NCBI GenBank assembly: GCA_045593645.1
Contig: JAZNWZ010000031.1
Location: 1 to 12,544 of the forward strand
DNA from: Fimenecus sp045593645
GTDB taxonomy: Bacteria > Bacillota > Clostridia > Oscillospirales > Acutalibacteraceae
Direction: 5' to 3'
DNA: 12,544 bases
This document shows, piece by piece, positions 1 through 6,414 of the stretch. The notes beneath the pieces were generated by a model. The model did no database searches, was not told where the DNA came from, and saw only the letters and a program-made list of their open reading frames with translations. Numbering within the stretch: position 1 is the first letter of the stretch; the number at the start of each line of letters is the position of its first letter. The translations under genes were made by a program, and so were the position numbers.

Positions 1-114
1 TCAATTATATTTGTTTGGGGAATATACATTTTCGTTGTCAGCAGTTATAACTTTTCCTTGATTATAATTGCAGTATTTCTCTTTATTTCATACTTTAACG
101 ATAATGAATATTGA
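1..114 (+). CDS. C-terminal end of a membrane protein (partial)
   Basis: Frame 1 is open from the first base to a TGA at 112-114, giving 37 residues that are almost all hydrophobic (about two short membrane segments) and end in a polar FNDNEY tail. This looks like the C-terminus of an integral membrane protein whose start lies outside the window. In many Clostridia the gene just before the TIGR03960 radical SAM gene is a site-2 (M50, SpoIVFB-like) metalloprotease, so that is the first candidate. However, no catalytic motif is visible in this tail and the identity is inference from context only. The stop codon overlaps the -35 box of the next transcription unit. Confidence 0.55.
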   Translation, partial: SIIFVWGIYIFVVSSYNFSLIIIAVFLFISYFNDNEY

Positions 115-139
115 AATAAATTTTATTTTATAGTACAAT
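111..139 (+). promoter_or_regulatory. Sigma-A promoter for the radical SAM operon
   Basis: TTGAAA at 111-116 and TACAAT at 134-139 are separated by exactly 17 bases, each one base off the sigma-A consensus. The predicted transcription start near 146 gives a leader of about 23 bases before the ATG at 169. The -35 box overlaps the stop codon of the upstream membrane gene, so the radical SAM operon starts with little or no free intergenic space. Confidence 0.7.
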
Positions 140-168
140 AAATTGAAAAACTATATGTGAGGTCTATT

Positions 169-2013
169 ATGGTAAAAAAAGAAGTTGAAAAACTGTTAAA
201 AAAAGTTCAAAAACCTGCAAGATACACAGGTGGAGAACTTAATAGTGTGGTTAAAAATAAAGATGATGTAAAACTTAGATATGCTTTCTGTTTCCCTGAC
301 AGCTATGAAATCGGTATGTCACATCTTGGTATGAAGATTCTTTACAGCGTTGTAAATGAGCGTAAGGATGCTTGGTGCGAACGCGTTTTTGCACCTTGGG
401 AAGATATGGAAAAATTTATGCGTGAAAACGATGTTAAGCTTTATGCTCTTGAAAGTGGCGACAGTCTTGATGAGTTTGATTTAATCGGTTTTTCATTACA
501 ATACGAATTATGTTACTCTAATGTACTTAATATGCTTGATTTAGGTGGTTTGCCTGTACTTAAAAAGGACAGAACAAGCCTTACTCCAATCGTTATTGCA
601 GGTGGACCTTGTGCGTGTAATGCAGAACCAATGGTTGATTTTGTTGATATCTTCTTGCCGGGCGAAGGTGAAGAAGTCACAAATGACCTTATTGATTTGC
701 TCATTAAACACAAGGAGTCAGGCTCAACAAAACTTGAATTTTTAAAAGAAGCAGCACAGATTCAAGGTGTTTATGTTCCTGAATTTTATGATGTCAAGTA
801 CAACGAAGACGGAACTATAAAATCAATTGAAAATACAGAAAATGCTCCACAAAAAGTAACAAAAAGAATTGTATCGGACCTTGATAAAGCACATTATCCA
901 AAGAATTTTGTTGTACCATTTATTGATGTTGTTCAGGACAGAACGGTGGGCGAAGTGTTCCGTGGTTGTACTCGTGGTTGCCGTTTTTGTCAGGCTTGTT
1001 TTATCACAAGACCAATTCGTGAAAAATCACCTGAAGTTATCAATGAACAATGTCGCAGTATAAGTAACGCCACAGGTTATGATGGAATTTCACTATGCTC
1101 ACTTTCAACAAGTGACTATACTAAAATTGAACAGCTTATTCCAATGCTTTTTGATTGGGCATTGAAAGAGAATATCAATGTTTCATTACCATCTTTAAGA
1201 GTGGATAATTTCTCTGACGAACTTATGGAAGAACTTAAAAAAGTCCGTCGCAGTGGTCTTACATTTGCTCCTGAAGCAGGTACACAACGACTTCGTGACG
1301 CAATCAATAAAAATGTTACGGAAGAAGAAGTTCTTCGCACAGCGTTAAAAGCCTTCGATGGCGGATGGACAAGCGTTAAACTTTACTTTATGATGGGACT
1401 TCCCACAGAAACTCTTGATGACATCAAGGGAATTGCCGATTTAGCTCAAAAAGTAGTTGATACATTCTATCGCAATCCAAACAGAGAAAAGGGCAAGGGT
1501 GTTCAGGTAAGTGTCAGTTGTGCGTCCTTTGTTCCAAAGCCGTTTACACCATTCCAATGGGAACCACAGGATACTCCTGAAAGTCTTACCGAAAAGCAGA
1601 AACACCTTCTCAGCAGTACAACAAGCCGTAAAATTACAATCAGTTATCATCAATCTGAAACATCAGTTCTTGAAGGTGTATTTGCTCGCGGTGACCGTCG
1701 TCTTGGTGAAGTAATTTATAAGGCATGGCAAAAGGGCTGTAAGTTTGATGCGTGGGATGAATTCTTTGATTTTTCAAAGTGGACAGAAGCATTTAATGAA
1801 TGTGGACTTACAACAGAATTTTACGCTAATCGTCGTCGTGAATATGATGAGATTCTTCCTTGGGATGTTATGGATTACGGTATTCGTAAGGAATTCCTTA
1901 TTGAAGAAAACAAAAAAGCACATATGAGTGTGACAACTCCACAATGCAGAATCAAATGTGCTGCCTGTGGTGCTAATAAGTTGAATGGAGGTAAATGTGA
2001 TGCCAGAAGTTAA
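169..2013 (+). CDS. TIGR03960-type B12-binding-domain radical SAM protein
   Basis: This 614-residue protein has the layout of the TIGR03960 family: an N-terminal Rossmann-like B12-binding-type region (roughly residues 30-200, with FPDSYEIGMSHLG and GGPCACNAEP segments), a central radical SAM domain, and a C-terminal Cys-rich tail. The [4Fe-4S] cluster ligands are Cys267, Cys271 and Cys274 in GCTRGCRFC; the tail carries CRIKCAACG and a last Cys near the end. The family is widespread in Clostridia but its substrate is unknown, so no reaction is assigned. I chose ATG 169 over an in-frame GTG at 157 because the GTG lies within a GTGAGG ribosome binding site (157-162) spaced 6 bases from ATG 169. 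The last 14 bases overlap the next gene, which encodes the usual partner of this family; the overlap implies translational coupling. Confidence 0.9.
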   Translation: MVKKEVEKLLKKVQKPARYTGGELNSVVKNKDDVKLRYAFCFPDSYEIGMSHLGMKILYSVVNERKDAWCERVFAPWEDMEKFMRENDVKLYALESGDSLDEFDLIGFSLQYELCYSNVLNMLDLGGLPVLKKDRTSLTPIVIAGGPCACNAEPMVDFVDIFLPGEGEEVTNDLIDLLIKHKESGSTKLEFLKEAAQIQGVYVPEFYDVKYNEDGTIKSIENTENAPQKVTKRIVSDLDKAHYPKNFVVPFIDVVQDRTVGEVFRGCTRGCRFCQACFITRPIREKSPEVINEQCRSISNATGYDGISLCSLSTSDYTKIEQLIPMLFDWALKENINVSLPSLRVDNFSDELMEELKKVRRSGLTFAPEAGTQRLRDAINKNVTEEEVLRTALKAFDGGWTSVKLYFMMGLPTETLDDIKGIADLAQKVVDTFYRNPNREKGKGVQVSVSCASFVPKPFTPFQWEPQDTPESLTEKQKHLLSSTTSRKITISYHQSETSVLEGVFARGDRRLGEVIYKAWQKGCKFDAWDEFFDFSKWTEAFNECGLTTEFYANRRREYDEILPWDVMDYGIRKEFLIEENKKAHMSVTTPQCRIKCAACGANKLNGGKCDARS

Positions 2014-2683
2014 AAAGTGGGCAATGGATGTGCGAATGTCCTTCGAAAAAACAGGTATGGCAAAGTTTATCTCACATCTTGATACAGTTCGCTGTATTAC
2101 AAGAGCAATGAAAAGAGCGAATGTTCCGATATGGTTTACAGAAGGGTTTAATCCTCATGCTTTTCTTACATTTGCAATGCCACTTTCATTAGGGTTTGAA
2201 AGCCTTTGTGAAACAGTTGACTTCCGTCTTATGGAAGAAGTTGATTTGAATGAACTGGCAAAAAAAATTAACGATGCATTACCGGTTGATATAACAGTTA
2301 AAGAAATTTATGTTTATGAAACTTCTCCTAATGATATCCGTTGGGCAGAATATAAAATCATATTCAATAATCCTGATAATTTGTTACTTGACAAGGCTCA
2401 TTCAGTTCTTTCTGCCGATGAAATAATAGTGCTTAAAAAAGCAAAACAAGGCAGAAAAAAGGTGGATAAAGAAGTTAATATTAAAGAACACATTAAATCA
2501 TTTGCACTTAATGAAGAAGATGGTAAGCTTATTCTTCAAACAGTTCTTTCTTCAGGTACAAGTATCAATATCAATCCTATGCTTTTAATTGGTGCGTTAG
2601 TTAAAGATACTGCAACCGATGAGCAGGATGTGGATATAATAAAAGTTCAATCCTATACAGAGGATATGAAAGTATTCAGATAA
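2000..2683 (+). CDS. TIGR03936/DUF2344 radical SAM-associated protein
   Basis: This 227-residue protein begins with the family signature KTGMAKFISHLDTVR followed by MKRANVPIWFTEGFNPH and a segment ending FESLCETVDF, typical of DUF2344. In many genomes the domain is fused to, or lies directly downstream of, a TIGR03960-type radical SAM protein, as here. Its role is unknown; partner or substrate-carrier of the radical SAM enzyme is inference. Three in-frame starts exist (ATG 1985, GTG 1997, ATG 2000). GGAGG at 1987-1991 is 8 bases before ATG 2000, which best fits a normal start; the site lies inside the upstream coding sequence. The downstream transporter starts 1 base after the stop. Confidence 0.88.
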   Translation: MPEVKKWAMDVRMSFEKTGMAKFISHLDTVRCITRAMKRANVPIWFTEGFNPHAFLTFAMPLSLGFESLCETVDFRLMEEVDLNELAKKINDALPVDITVKEIYVYETSPNDIRWAEYKIIFNNPDNLLLDKAHSVLSADEIIVLKKAKQGRKKVDKEVNIKEHIKSFALNEEDGKLILQTVLSSGTSININPMLLIGALVKDTATDEQDVDIIKVQSYTEDMKVFR

Positions 2684-2684
2684 T

Positions 2685-3860
2685 ATGGCAACTTTATTGG
2701 TAATTATTATTTTTGTTACATATATAGGTCTTGGTATTCCCGATTCTCTTTTCGGGACTGCGTGGCCTGCTATATACACCGAAATGGATTTGCCCATTTC
2801 ATATTCGAATTTTGTAACAGGACTTATGTATTTAGGCACAATTATATCAAGCCTATTAAGTGCGAGATTGACTAAAAAACTCGGAACACCTCTTGTTGTC
2901 GCGATAAGTACAGCACTTACTGCGGTTGCAATTTTTGGTTTTTCCTGTTCACACAATATAATTATGCTTTGTCTGTTTTCAATTCCTTTAGGACTTGGTG
3001 CAGGTGCTATTGACAATGTACTTAACAGTTATGTGGCACTGAATTACAAAGCAACTCATGTGAACTTCTTGCATTGTTCTTATGGTGTTGGTGTAACACT
3101 TAGTCCGTTTTTAATGTCATTTGCTTTGAAAAACAGCAACGATTGGCAGGGTGGATATAGAACAATGTTCTTATTTCAACTTGCTCTTACATTAATGTGC
3201 TTTTTATCAATTCCTGTTTGGAAAAAGGTAAAGGAACAAAAAGCAGAGGAAGAAGAAACAAAAGTAGTATCCATTTCCCATTTATTAAAAATCCCCATCG
3301 CAAGAAGTAGCCTTGTTATTTATTTTGGTTCATGCGCAATAGAATCCGTTTGTCTTGCGTGGGGGAGTACATTTCTTGTAAACTCAAAAGGACTTACTCC
3401 TGATAAAGCTGCACAGATGATGACATTTTATTTTCTTGGAATGACAATCGGCAGACTTTTGTCAGGTATAATTGTAAACAAGATTAAACCAAAAACTATA
3501 ATTGTTGTTGGAGAATTGATAGTATTTATTGCAATTATAATGACATTTAGTAAAAATTATCTTATTGCAAGTGCAGGACTTTTCCTTATCGGTCTCGGCA
3601 ACGGACCTGTTTTCCCGAATATGACACATTTAACACCTGTTCATATGGGCAGAGATATTTCTCAATCGTTTATAGGCCTTCAGGGAGCAATATCATATTG
3701 CAGTATTCTTCTTTCGCCAATTACTTTCGGACTTCTTGCTGAAAGATTTACAACCGATATTTTCAGCATATTCCAGATAATTGCATTTTTAATGACAGCA
3801 ATATCTACTTTTGTTATGTTAAAACAATCAAAACAAACTCAACCAACGGTTGAAAAATGA
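2685..3860 (+). CDS. Major facilitator superfamily transporter
   Basis: This 391-residue, strongly hydrophobic protein of about 12 membrane segments has the MFS layout. An early GIPDSLFGTAWPAIYTEM segment, a basic cytoplasmic loop RLTKKLG after helix 2, and the GLGAGAIDNVLNSYVA helix are typical of the fucose-permease-like branch of MFS in Clostridia. A charged central loop (about residues 185-200, KKVKEQKAEEEE) divides the two six-helix halves. The substrate cannot be told from sequence. The ATG follows the DUF2344 stop by one base with no good ribosome binding site, so it probably depends on translational coupling. In many Clostridia the radical SAM pair is followed by rng and rplU-rpmA rather than by a transporter. 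No strong terminator follows. Confidence 0.85.
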   Translation: MATLLVIIIFVTYIGLGIPDSLFGTAWPAIYTEMDLPISYSNFVTGLMYLGTIISSLLSARLTKKLGTPLVVAISTALTAVAIFGFSCSHNIIMLCLFSIPLGLGAGAIDNVLNSYVALNYKATHVNFLHCSYGVGVTLSPFLMSFALKNSNDWQGGYRTMFLFQLALTLMCFLSIPVWKKVKEQKAEEEETKVVSISHLLKIPIARSSLVIYFGSCAIESVCLAWGSTFLVNSKGLTPDKAAQMMTFYFLGMTIGRLLSGIIVNKIKPKTIIVVGELIVFIAIIMTFSKNYLIASAGLFLIGLGNGPVFPNMTHLTPVHMGRDISQSFIGLQGAISYCSILLSPITFGLLAERFTTDIFSIFQIIAFLMTAISTFVMLKQSKQTQPTVEK

Positions 3861-3879
3861 AAAATCAACTTTTATTACA

Positions 3880-3908
3880 TTTACTTTTTGAAATTTTACA
3901 CATACAAT
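3880..3908 (+). promoter_or_regulatory. Predicted promoter of the XRE regulator operon
   Basis: TTTACT (3880-3885, 4 of 6 consensus) and TACAAT (3903-3908, 5 of 6) are 17 bases apart. The start would fall near 3915, directly in the palindrome around AACCGGTT, and the AAAGGAG ribosome binding site (3935-3941) follows. Confidence 0.5.
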
Positions 3909-3912
3909 GCAG

Positions 3913-3927
3913 TTGAAACCGGTTCAA
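3913..3927 (+). promoter_or_regulatory. Palindrome, candidate autoregulatory operator
   Basis: The core AACCGGTT (3917-3924) is a perfect 8-base palindrome. It is flanked by TTGA on the left and CAA on the right, so the whole reads as TTGAACCGGTTCAA with one extra A in the left arm. It covers the predicted transcription start of the XRE gene. XRE regulators often repress their own gene from such sites, so an operator is a reasonable inference, but no second copy was found in the window. Confidence 0.4.
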
Positions 3928-3949
3928 AAATTTCAAAGGAGAGATTTTT

Positions 3950-4447
3950 ATGGAAAAAACAATTGGTAAGAAACTTCACGAATTAAGAAAACAGTCAGGT
4001 TTTACTCAGGACTATGTTGCAGAAAAGTTAGGTGTGTCTGCACAAGCTGTGTCAAAGTGGGAAAATGATATTGCTTGTCCCGATATTATGACTTTGCCTA
4101 ATATTGCAGAACTTTACGGAATAACGGTTGATGAACTATTCAAAAATGATGATATTCAATCAAATGTGAAATATGAAAAGACAGAAAAAGTCAATGAAAA
4201 TGAACTTGTTTTAAGAGTATATGTTGATACTGCACAAGGTGATGATATTAAAGTTAATCTTCCATATTTATTGGTTAAAGAACTTATAAATGTGGGGAAA
4301 GATATTTCATTTATGTTCACAGGTATAGATTTAGGTAAGGTGAATTTCGAAAGCATTTTCAAAATGGTTGAAATGGGTGTACTCGGTGAAATAGTTACTG
4401 TGGAAACTCAAAATGGTGACGACATACGGGTGGTTGTTGAAAAATGA
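3950..4447 (+). CDS. XRE-family transcriptional regulator with C-terminal domain
   Basis: This 165-residue cytoplasmic protein carries a classical helix-turn-helix at residues 5-62 (IGKKLHELRKQSGFTQ, then VSAQAVSKWEND, then LYGITVDELF). A short polar linker leads to a C-terminal domain of about 90 residues with pattern LRVYVDTAQGDDIKVNLP and ending GEIVTVETQNGDDIRVVVE. That C-terminal pattern resembles small domains in Firmicute regulatory or cell-envelope proteins whose function I do not know. The ATG is preceded by AAAGGAG at 8 bases. The stop overlaps the next start as ATGA (4444-4447), so both are probably made together. Autoregulation through the palindrome at 3913-3927 is inferred. Confidence 0.85.
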   Translation: MEKTIGKKLHELRKQSGFTQDYVAEKLGVSAQAVSKWENDIACPDIMTLPNIAELYGITVDELFKNDDIQSNVKYEKTEKVNENELVLRVYVDTAQGDDIKVNLPYLLVKELINVGKDISFMFTGIDLGKVNFESIFKMVEMGVLGEIVTVETQNGDDIRVVVEK

Positions 4448-4683
4448 AAATCGTATTTCCTGTTAACCAGAAAACAATGTGTTTAAAAATACCCAATGCA
4501 CTTATAATTAATCGATTCTCTTTTTGGTTAATTAAAATGTTATTTGGTTTAAAGTTTCATCCTCTTTTTAAAATTAAATATAAACATATCAAACCAATAA
4601 TAAAAAAGTCAAAGGAATATAAAAACTTTGAAATTGTAAATGTTAAAACAAGACAAGGCGAAACAATTATTGTTTCTTTATAA
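4444..4683 (+). CDS. Small protein coupled to the XRE regulator, function unknown
   Basis: This 79-residue basic protein starts in the ATGA overlap with the XRE gene. It opens with a beta-like stretch (MCLKIPNALIINRF), has a hydrophobic and basic centre, and ends EIVNVKTRQGETIIVSL. That ending aligns with the last residues of the XRE protein (EIVTVETQNGDDIRVVV): 8 of 17 positions are identical by eye, including EIV, V, T, G, I and V. The protein may be a free-standing relative of the XRE C-terminal domain, and so a partner or modulator. No signal peptide or convincing membrane anchor is seen. Its overlap with a clear gene supports that it is real; its function is unassigned. Confidence 0.65.
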   Translation: MKIVFPVNQKTMCLKIPNALIINRFSFWLIKMLFGLKFHPLFKIKYKHIKPIIKKSKEYKNFEIVNVKTRQGETIIVSL

Positions 4684-4700
4684 AAACTTAAAAAAAACTC

Positions 4701-4729
4701 TTGCATTTTTATTTGACTTGTGATATTAT
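4701..4729 (+). promoter_or_regulatory. Extended -10 promoter of rplS
   Basis: TTGCAT (4701-4706) lies 17 bases before TATTAT (4724-4729), which is preceded by TGA, an extended -10 TGn element. Transcription would start near 4736, leaving a leader of about 98 bases before rplS. No terminator separates it from the XRE operon, so some read-through is possible. Confidence 0.65.
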
Positions 4730-4735
4730 ATTTGT

Positions 4736-4835
4736 GCATTTGTGGGAAACTGCAAAAAAATAACTATTATCTCGGGTGGTCCTCTGCTGACATTCGGTAC
4801 GAACACTTGAAAAATTTTTATCGGAGGTTAGTTAT
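4736..4835 (+). promoter_or_regulatory. Structured 5' leader of rplS, candidate L19 autoregulatory RNA
   Basis: The leader of about 98 bases contains a GC-rich island (about 4771-4804, roughly 59% GC) in an otherwise AT-rich leader. Nested complementarity is visible: ATAACTA 4760-4766 with TAGTTAT 4829-4835 (covers the start codon); CCTCTG 4781-4786 with CGGAGG 4822-4827 (covers the Shine-Dalgarno sequence, one G-U pair); and a small TTCG-GTA-CGAA hairpin at 4793-4803. Together these could close the initiation site. An L19 leader RNA has been described in Firmicutes; whether this is that family needs a covariance search. Short helices like these can arise by chance. Confidence 0.45.
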
Positions 4836-5175
4836 GGACGCATTAAAATTAATGGCAGAGGGTTGCATCAAAGAAGCAAACCCAGCAATCAGAGTCGGTG
4901 ACGTTGTTAAAGTACACGTTAAGATTCGTGAAGGCGAAAGAGAAAGAATTCAGGTATTTGAAGGAACAATCATTGCTCGCAAGGGTGCTGGCGTTTCTGA
5001 AACATTCACAGTTCGTCGTGTATCATACGGCGTTGGTGTTGAAAGAGTATTCCCTGTAAATTCTCCTAATGTTGCAAAGGTAGAAACAGTAAGACGCGGT
5101 AAGGTTCGCAGAAGCAAACTCTACTATCTTCGTGACAGAGTTGGTAAGGCTGCTAAAGTTAAAGAGCAGATTTAA
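4834..5175 (+). CDS. rplS: 50S ribosomal protein L19
   Basis: This 113-residue protein of the large ribosomal subunit sits at the 30S-50S interface. Family hallmarks are RVGDVVKVHVKIREGERERIQVFEGTIIARKG, the conserved FTVRRVSYGVGVERVFPVNSP, and a basic C-terminal region KVRRSKLYYLRDRVGKAAKVKE. Length is normal for L19. An upstream in-frame start near 4720 is rejected because GGAGG at 4823-4827 sits 6 bases before ATG 4834 and L19 begins here. In many Firmicutes rplS ends the rpsP-rimM-trmD operon; here it stands alone with its own promoter, leader and terminator. Confidence 0.97.
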   Translation: MDALKLMAEGCIKEANPAIRVGDVVKVHVKIREGERERIQVFEGTIIARKGAGVSETFTVRRVSYGVGVERVFPVNSPNVAKVETVRRGKVRRSKLYYLRDRVGKAAKVKEQI

Positions 5176-5200
5176 CCGATTTTCATCGAAAAGCAAACAG

Positions 5201-5229
5201 AGCAGAGAGCAATCTCTGCTTTTTGTTTT
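5201..5229 (+). terminator. Rho-independent terminator of rplS
   Basis: AGCAGAGA (5201-5208) pairs perfectly with TCTCTGCT (5213-5220) around a GCAA tetraloop of the stable GNRA type. The run TTTTGTTTT (5221-5229) follows. It lies 25 bases after the rplS stop. Confidence 0.92.
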
Positions 5230-5234
5230 CTCGT

Positions 5235-5283
5235 TCACTACAAGTTGACTTAGTGAGTCGCAGGGGCGATTCACGAATCGCCC
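5235..5283. repeat. Tandem palindromic hairpins, possible dispersed repeat
   Basis: Two hairpins lie end to end. The first pairs TCACT 5235-5239 with AGTGA 5252-5256, with an inner AAGT/ACTT pairing (5242-5245 and 5248-5251). The second is the perfect 9-base inverted repeat GGGCGATTC 5264-5272 and GAATCGCCC 5275-5283 with a two-base centre. There is no T run, so it is not a normal terminator. The GC-rich second unit stands out from the AT-rich surroundings and resembles palindromic units that I recall as scattered through Clostridia intergenic DNA. Only one copy lies in this window, so repeat status is inference. Confidence 0.5.
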
Positions 5284-5310
5284 GAAAATAATAAGAAAAG
5301 AGAGAAATCT

Positions 5311-6237
5311 ATGGACTGGACAGAAATCAAAATAGAAATAGATGCTGAAAATATTGACCGTGCTGCTGATATAGCATCAATGGCAGTACCATATGGTATT
5401 TATATTGAAGATTATCGCACGCTTGAGCAAGAGGCTTGGGAAATTGCAAACATTGATTTAATCGATGAAGAATTGCTTGCGAAAGACCGCACAAAAGGTT
5501 GCGTTCATATCTATATTTCACCTGAAGAGAATTATAAAGAAGCAATTTCTTTTTTGACTGAAAGATATGAAAGTGAAAGCATTCCTCATACAATCGAGTA
5601 TAAGCCTTGCAAAAATGAAGACTGGGAAAACAACTGGAAAGAGTATTTCAAACCAATGAAAATTGGCGAAAAGCTTCTTATTCGTCCACTTTGGATTGAT
5701 GATTATGATGCGGAGGGTCGTGCAGTTTTAAGTATTGAGCCTGGTCTTGCATTTGGTAGTGGTGGACACAACACAACTCGTCTTTGCCTTGAAACACTTG
5801 AAAAGCATGTCAAAGCAGGTGATAGTATCCTTGACTGCGGCTGTGGTAGTGGTATTTTGTCAGTAGCATCACTTTTAATGGGTGCAGATAATGCAACAGG
5901 TGTTGATATTGATAAGCTTGCAGTAAAAACAGCTATTGAAAATGGTAAAGTGAATGGCTTTGAAGCACCTAAATATAATATTCTTCAAGGTAACCTTGTT
6001 GATAAGGTAACAGGCAAGTTTGATGTAGTTGTTGCAAATATCGTTGCTGATATTATCATTCTTTTCTCATCACAAGTAGGGGATTTCTTAAATGATGATG
6101 GTGTATTTATCACATCAGGAATTATTGCCCCTCGTGAAGAAGAGGTAACACAAGCATTCTGCGATAATAATTTCCAAATCGTTGAAAGATATGAAGATGG
6201 CGGTTGGCTTTGCTTCGTTTGTAAAAAAATAAAATAA
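5311..6237 (+). CDS. prmA: Ribosomal protein L11 methyltransferase
   Basis: This 308-residue S-adenosylmethionine-dependent enzyme methylates lysines and the N-terminus of ribosomal protein L11. The N-terminal half (about residues 1-110) is the substrate-recognition region. The catalytic half shows the PrmA signature PGLAFGSGGHNTTRLCLE (about 143-160), SAM-binding motif I DCGCGSG (175-181), the acidic GVDIDKLAV segment, and NIVADIII, the PrmA version of the NPPF-like catalytic motif. Length is normal for the family. The start has only a weak AGAGAG-type ribosome binding site. No good promoter was found after the rplS terminator, so it may depend on read-through or on a promoter I cannot see. 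Its partner L19 neighbour is also a ribosome gene. Confidence 0.95.
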   Translation: MDWTEIKIEIDAENIDRAADIASMAVPYGIYIEDYRTLEQEAWEIANIDLIDEELLAKDRTKGCVHIYISPEENYKEAISFLTERYESESIPHTIEYKPCKNEDWENNWKEYFKPMKIGEKLLIRPLWIDDYDAEGRAVLSIEPGLAFGSGGHNTTRLCLETLEKHVKAGDSILDCGCGSGILSVASLLMGADNATGVDIDKLAVKTAIENGKVNGFEAPKYNILQGNLVDKVTGKFDVVVANIVADIIILFSSQVGDFLNDDGVFITSGIIAPREEEVTQAFCDNNFQIVERYEDGGWLCFVCKKIK

Positions 6238-6247
6238 TTTAAAAAAC

Positions 6248-6305
6248 ATATCAGTTTTTCTATTTTTTACCATAAAAAGTATTGACAAAATGGAAAAACT
6301 GATAT
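6248..6305. repeat. 13-base inverted repeat enclosing the feoA -35 box
   Basis: ATATCAGTTTTTC at 6248-6260 is the exact inverse complement of 6293-6305. Immediately inside the left arm a second stem pairs 6261-6269 with 6273-6281 (one G-U pair, CCA loop). The only unpaired stretch left is 6282-6292, which contains the TTGACA -35 box. The right arm overlaps the promoter spacer and the first base of the -10 box. The left arm starts 10 bases after the prmA stop codon. Confidence 0.6.
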
Positions 6306-6310
6306 ATATT
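6282..6310 (+). promoter_or_regulatory. Consensus promoter of the feo operon
   Basis: TTGACA (6282-6287, perfect consensus) and TATATT (6305-6310) are 17 bases apart. Transcription should start near 6317, just before the 18-base palindrome at 6319-6336, so a bound repressor would block it directly. The strong promoter fits a gene set that is kept off by metal and released on iron starvation. Confidence 0.8.
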
Positions 6311-6318
6311 TATATGTG

Positions 6319-6336
6319 AGTTAGCAATTGCTAACT
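6319..6336. promoter_or_regulatory. Perfect palindromic operator 1 of the feo operon
   Basis: AGTTAGCAATTGCTAACT is an 18-base perfect palindrome at the predicted transcription start. The half-site GTTAGC recurs in two other places around feoA. It does not match the Fur consensus (TGATAATNATTATCA) and is closer to DtxR/MntR-family operators with TTAG/CTAA arms. The regulator itself is not in the window. Confidence 0.7.
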
Positions 6337-6345
6337 TTATATATC

Positions 6346-6368
6346 GCTAAAATGTTAGCATATGCTAA
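6346..6368. promoter_or_regulatory. Operator 2 of the feo operon, with an extra half-site
   Basis: TTAGCATATGCTAA at 6355-6368 is a perfect 14-base palindrome of the same type as operator 1. It is preceded at 6346-6350 by another GCTAA half-site that forms a second, inside-out palindrome GCTAA-AATG-TTAGC. The site lies in the feoA leader, 46 bases before the start codon, so binding could strengthen repression or act as a roadblock. Confidence 0.6.
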
Positions 6369-6414
6369 TTTTTAGTTAACAAAAATATCTTTTCCCATAT
6401 ATCGGGGTGAAAAA

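Noticed and set aside
1116..1340. Minus-strand frame inside the radical SAM gene
   Set aside because: Serine/arginine-rich shadow of a strongly conserved coding region.
2597..3016. 139-codon open frame on the minus strand
   Set aside because: It lies wholly across the DUF2344 end and the start of the clear MFS gene, has no ribosome binding site of note and reads as low-complexity shadow sequence.
3849..3875. Weak terminator after the MFS gene (GTTGA and TCAAC with some T)
   Set aside because: Only a five-pair stem with an 11-base loop and an interrupted T run.
4720..4833. Upstream in-frame extension of rplS
   Set aside because: L19 begins at 4834 with a good ribosome binding site; the extension has no family similarity and overlaps the promoter and leader.
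5245..5273. Possible prmA promoter TTGACT with GATTCA at 17 bases
   Set aside because: The -10 is poor and both boxes lie within the hairpin element; not convincing.
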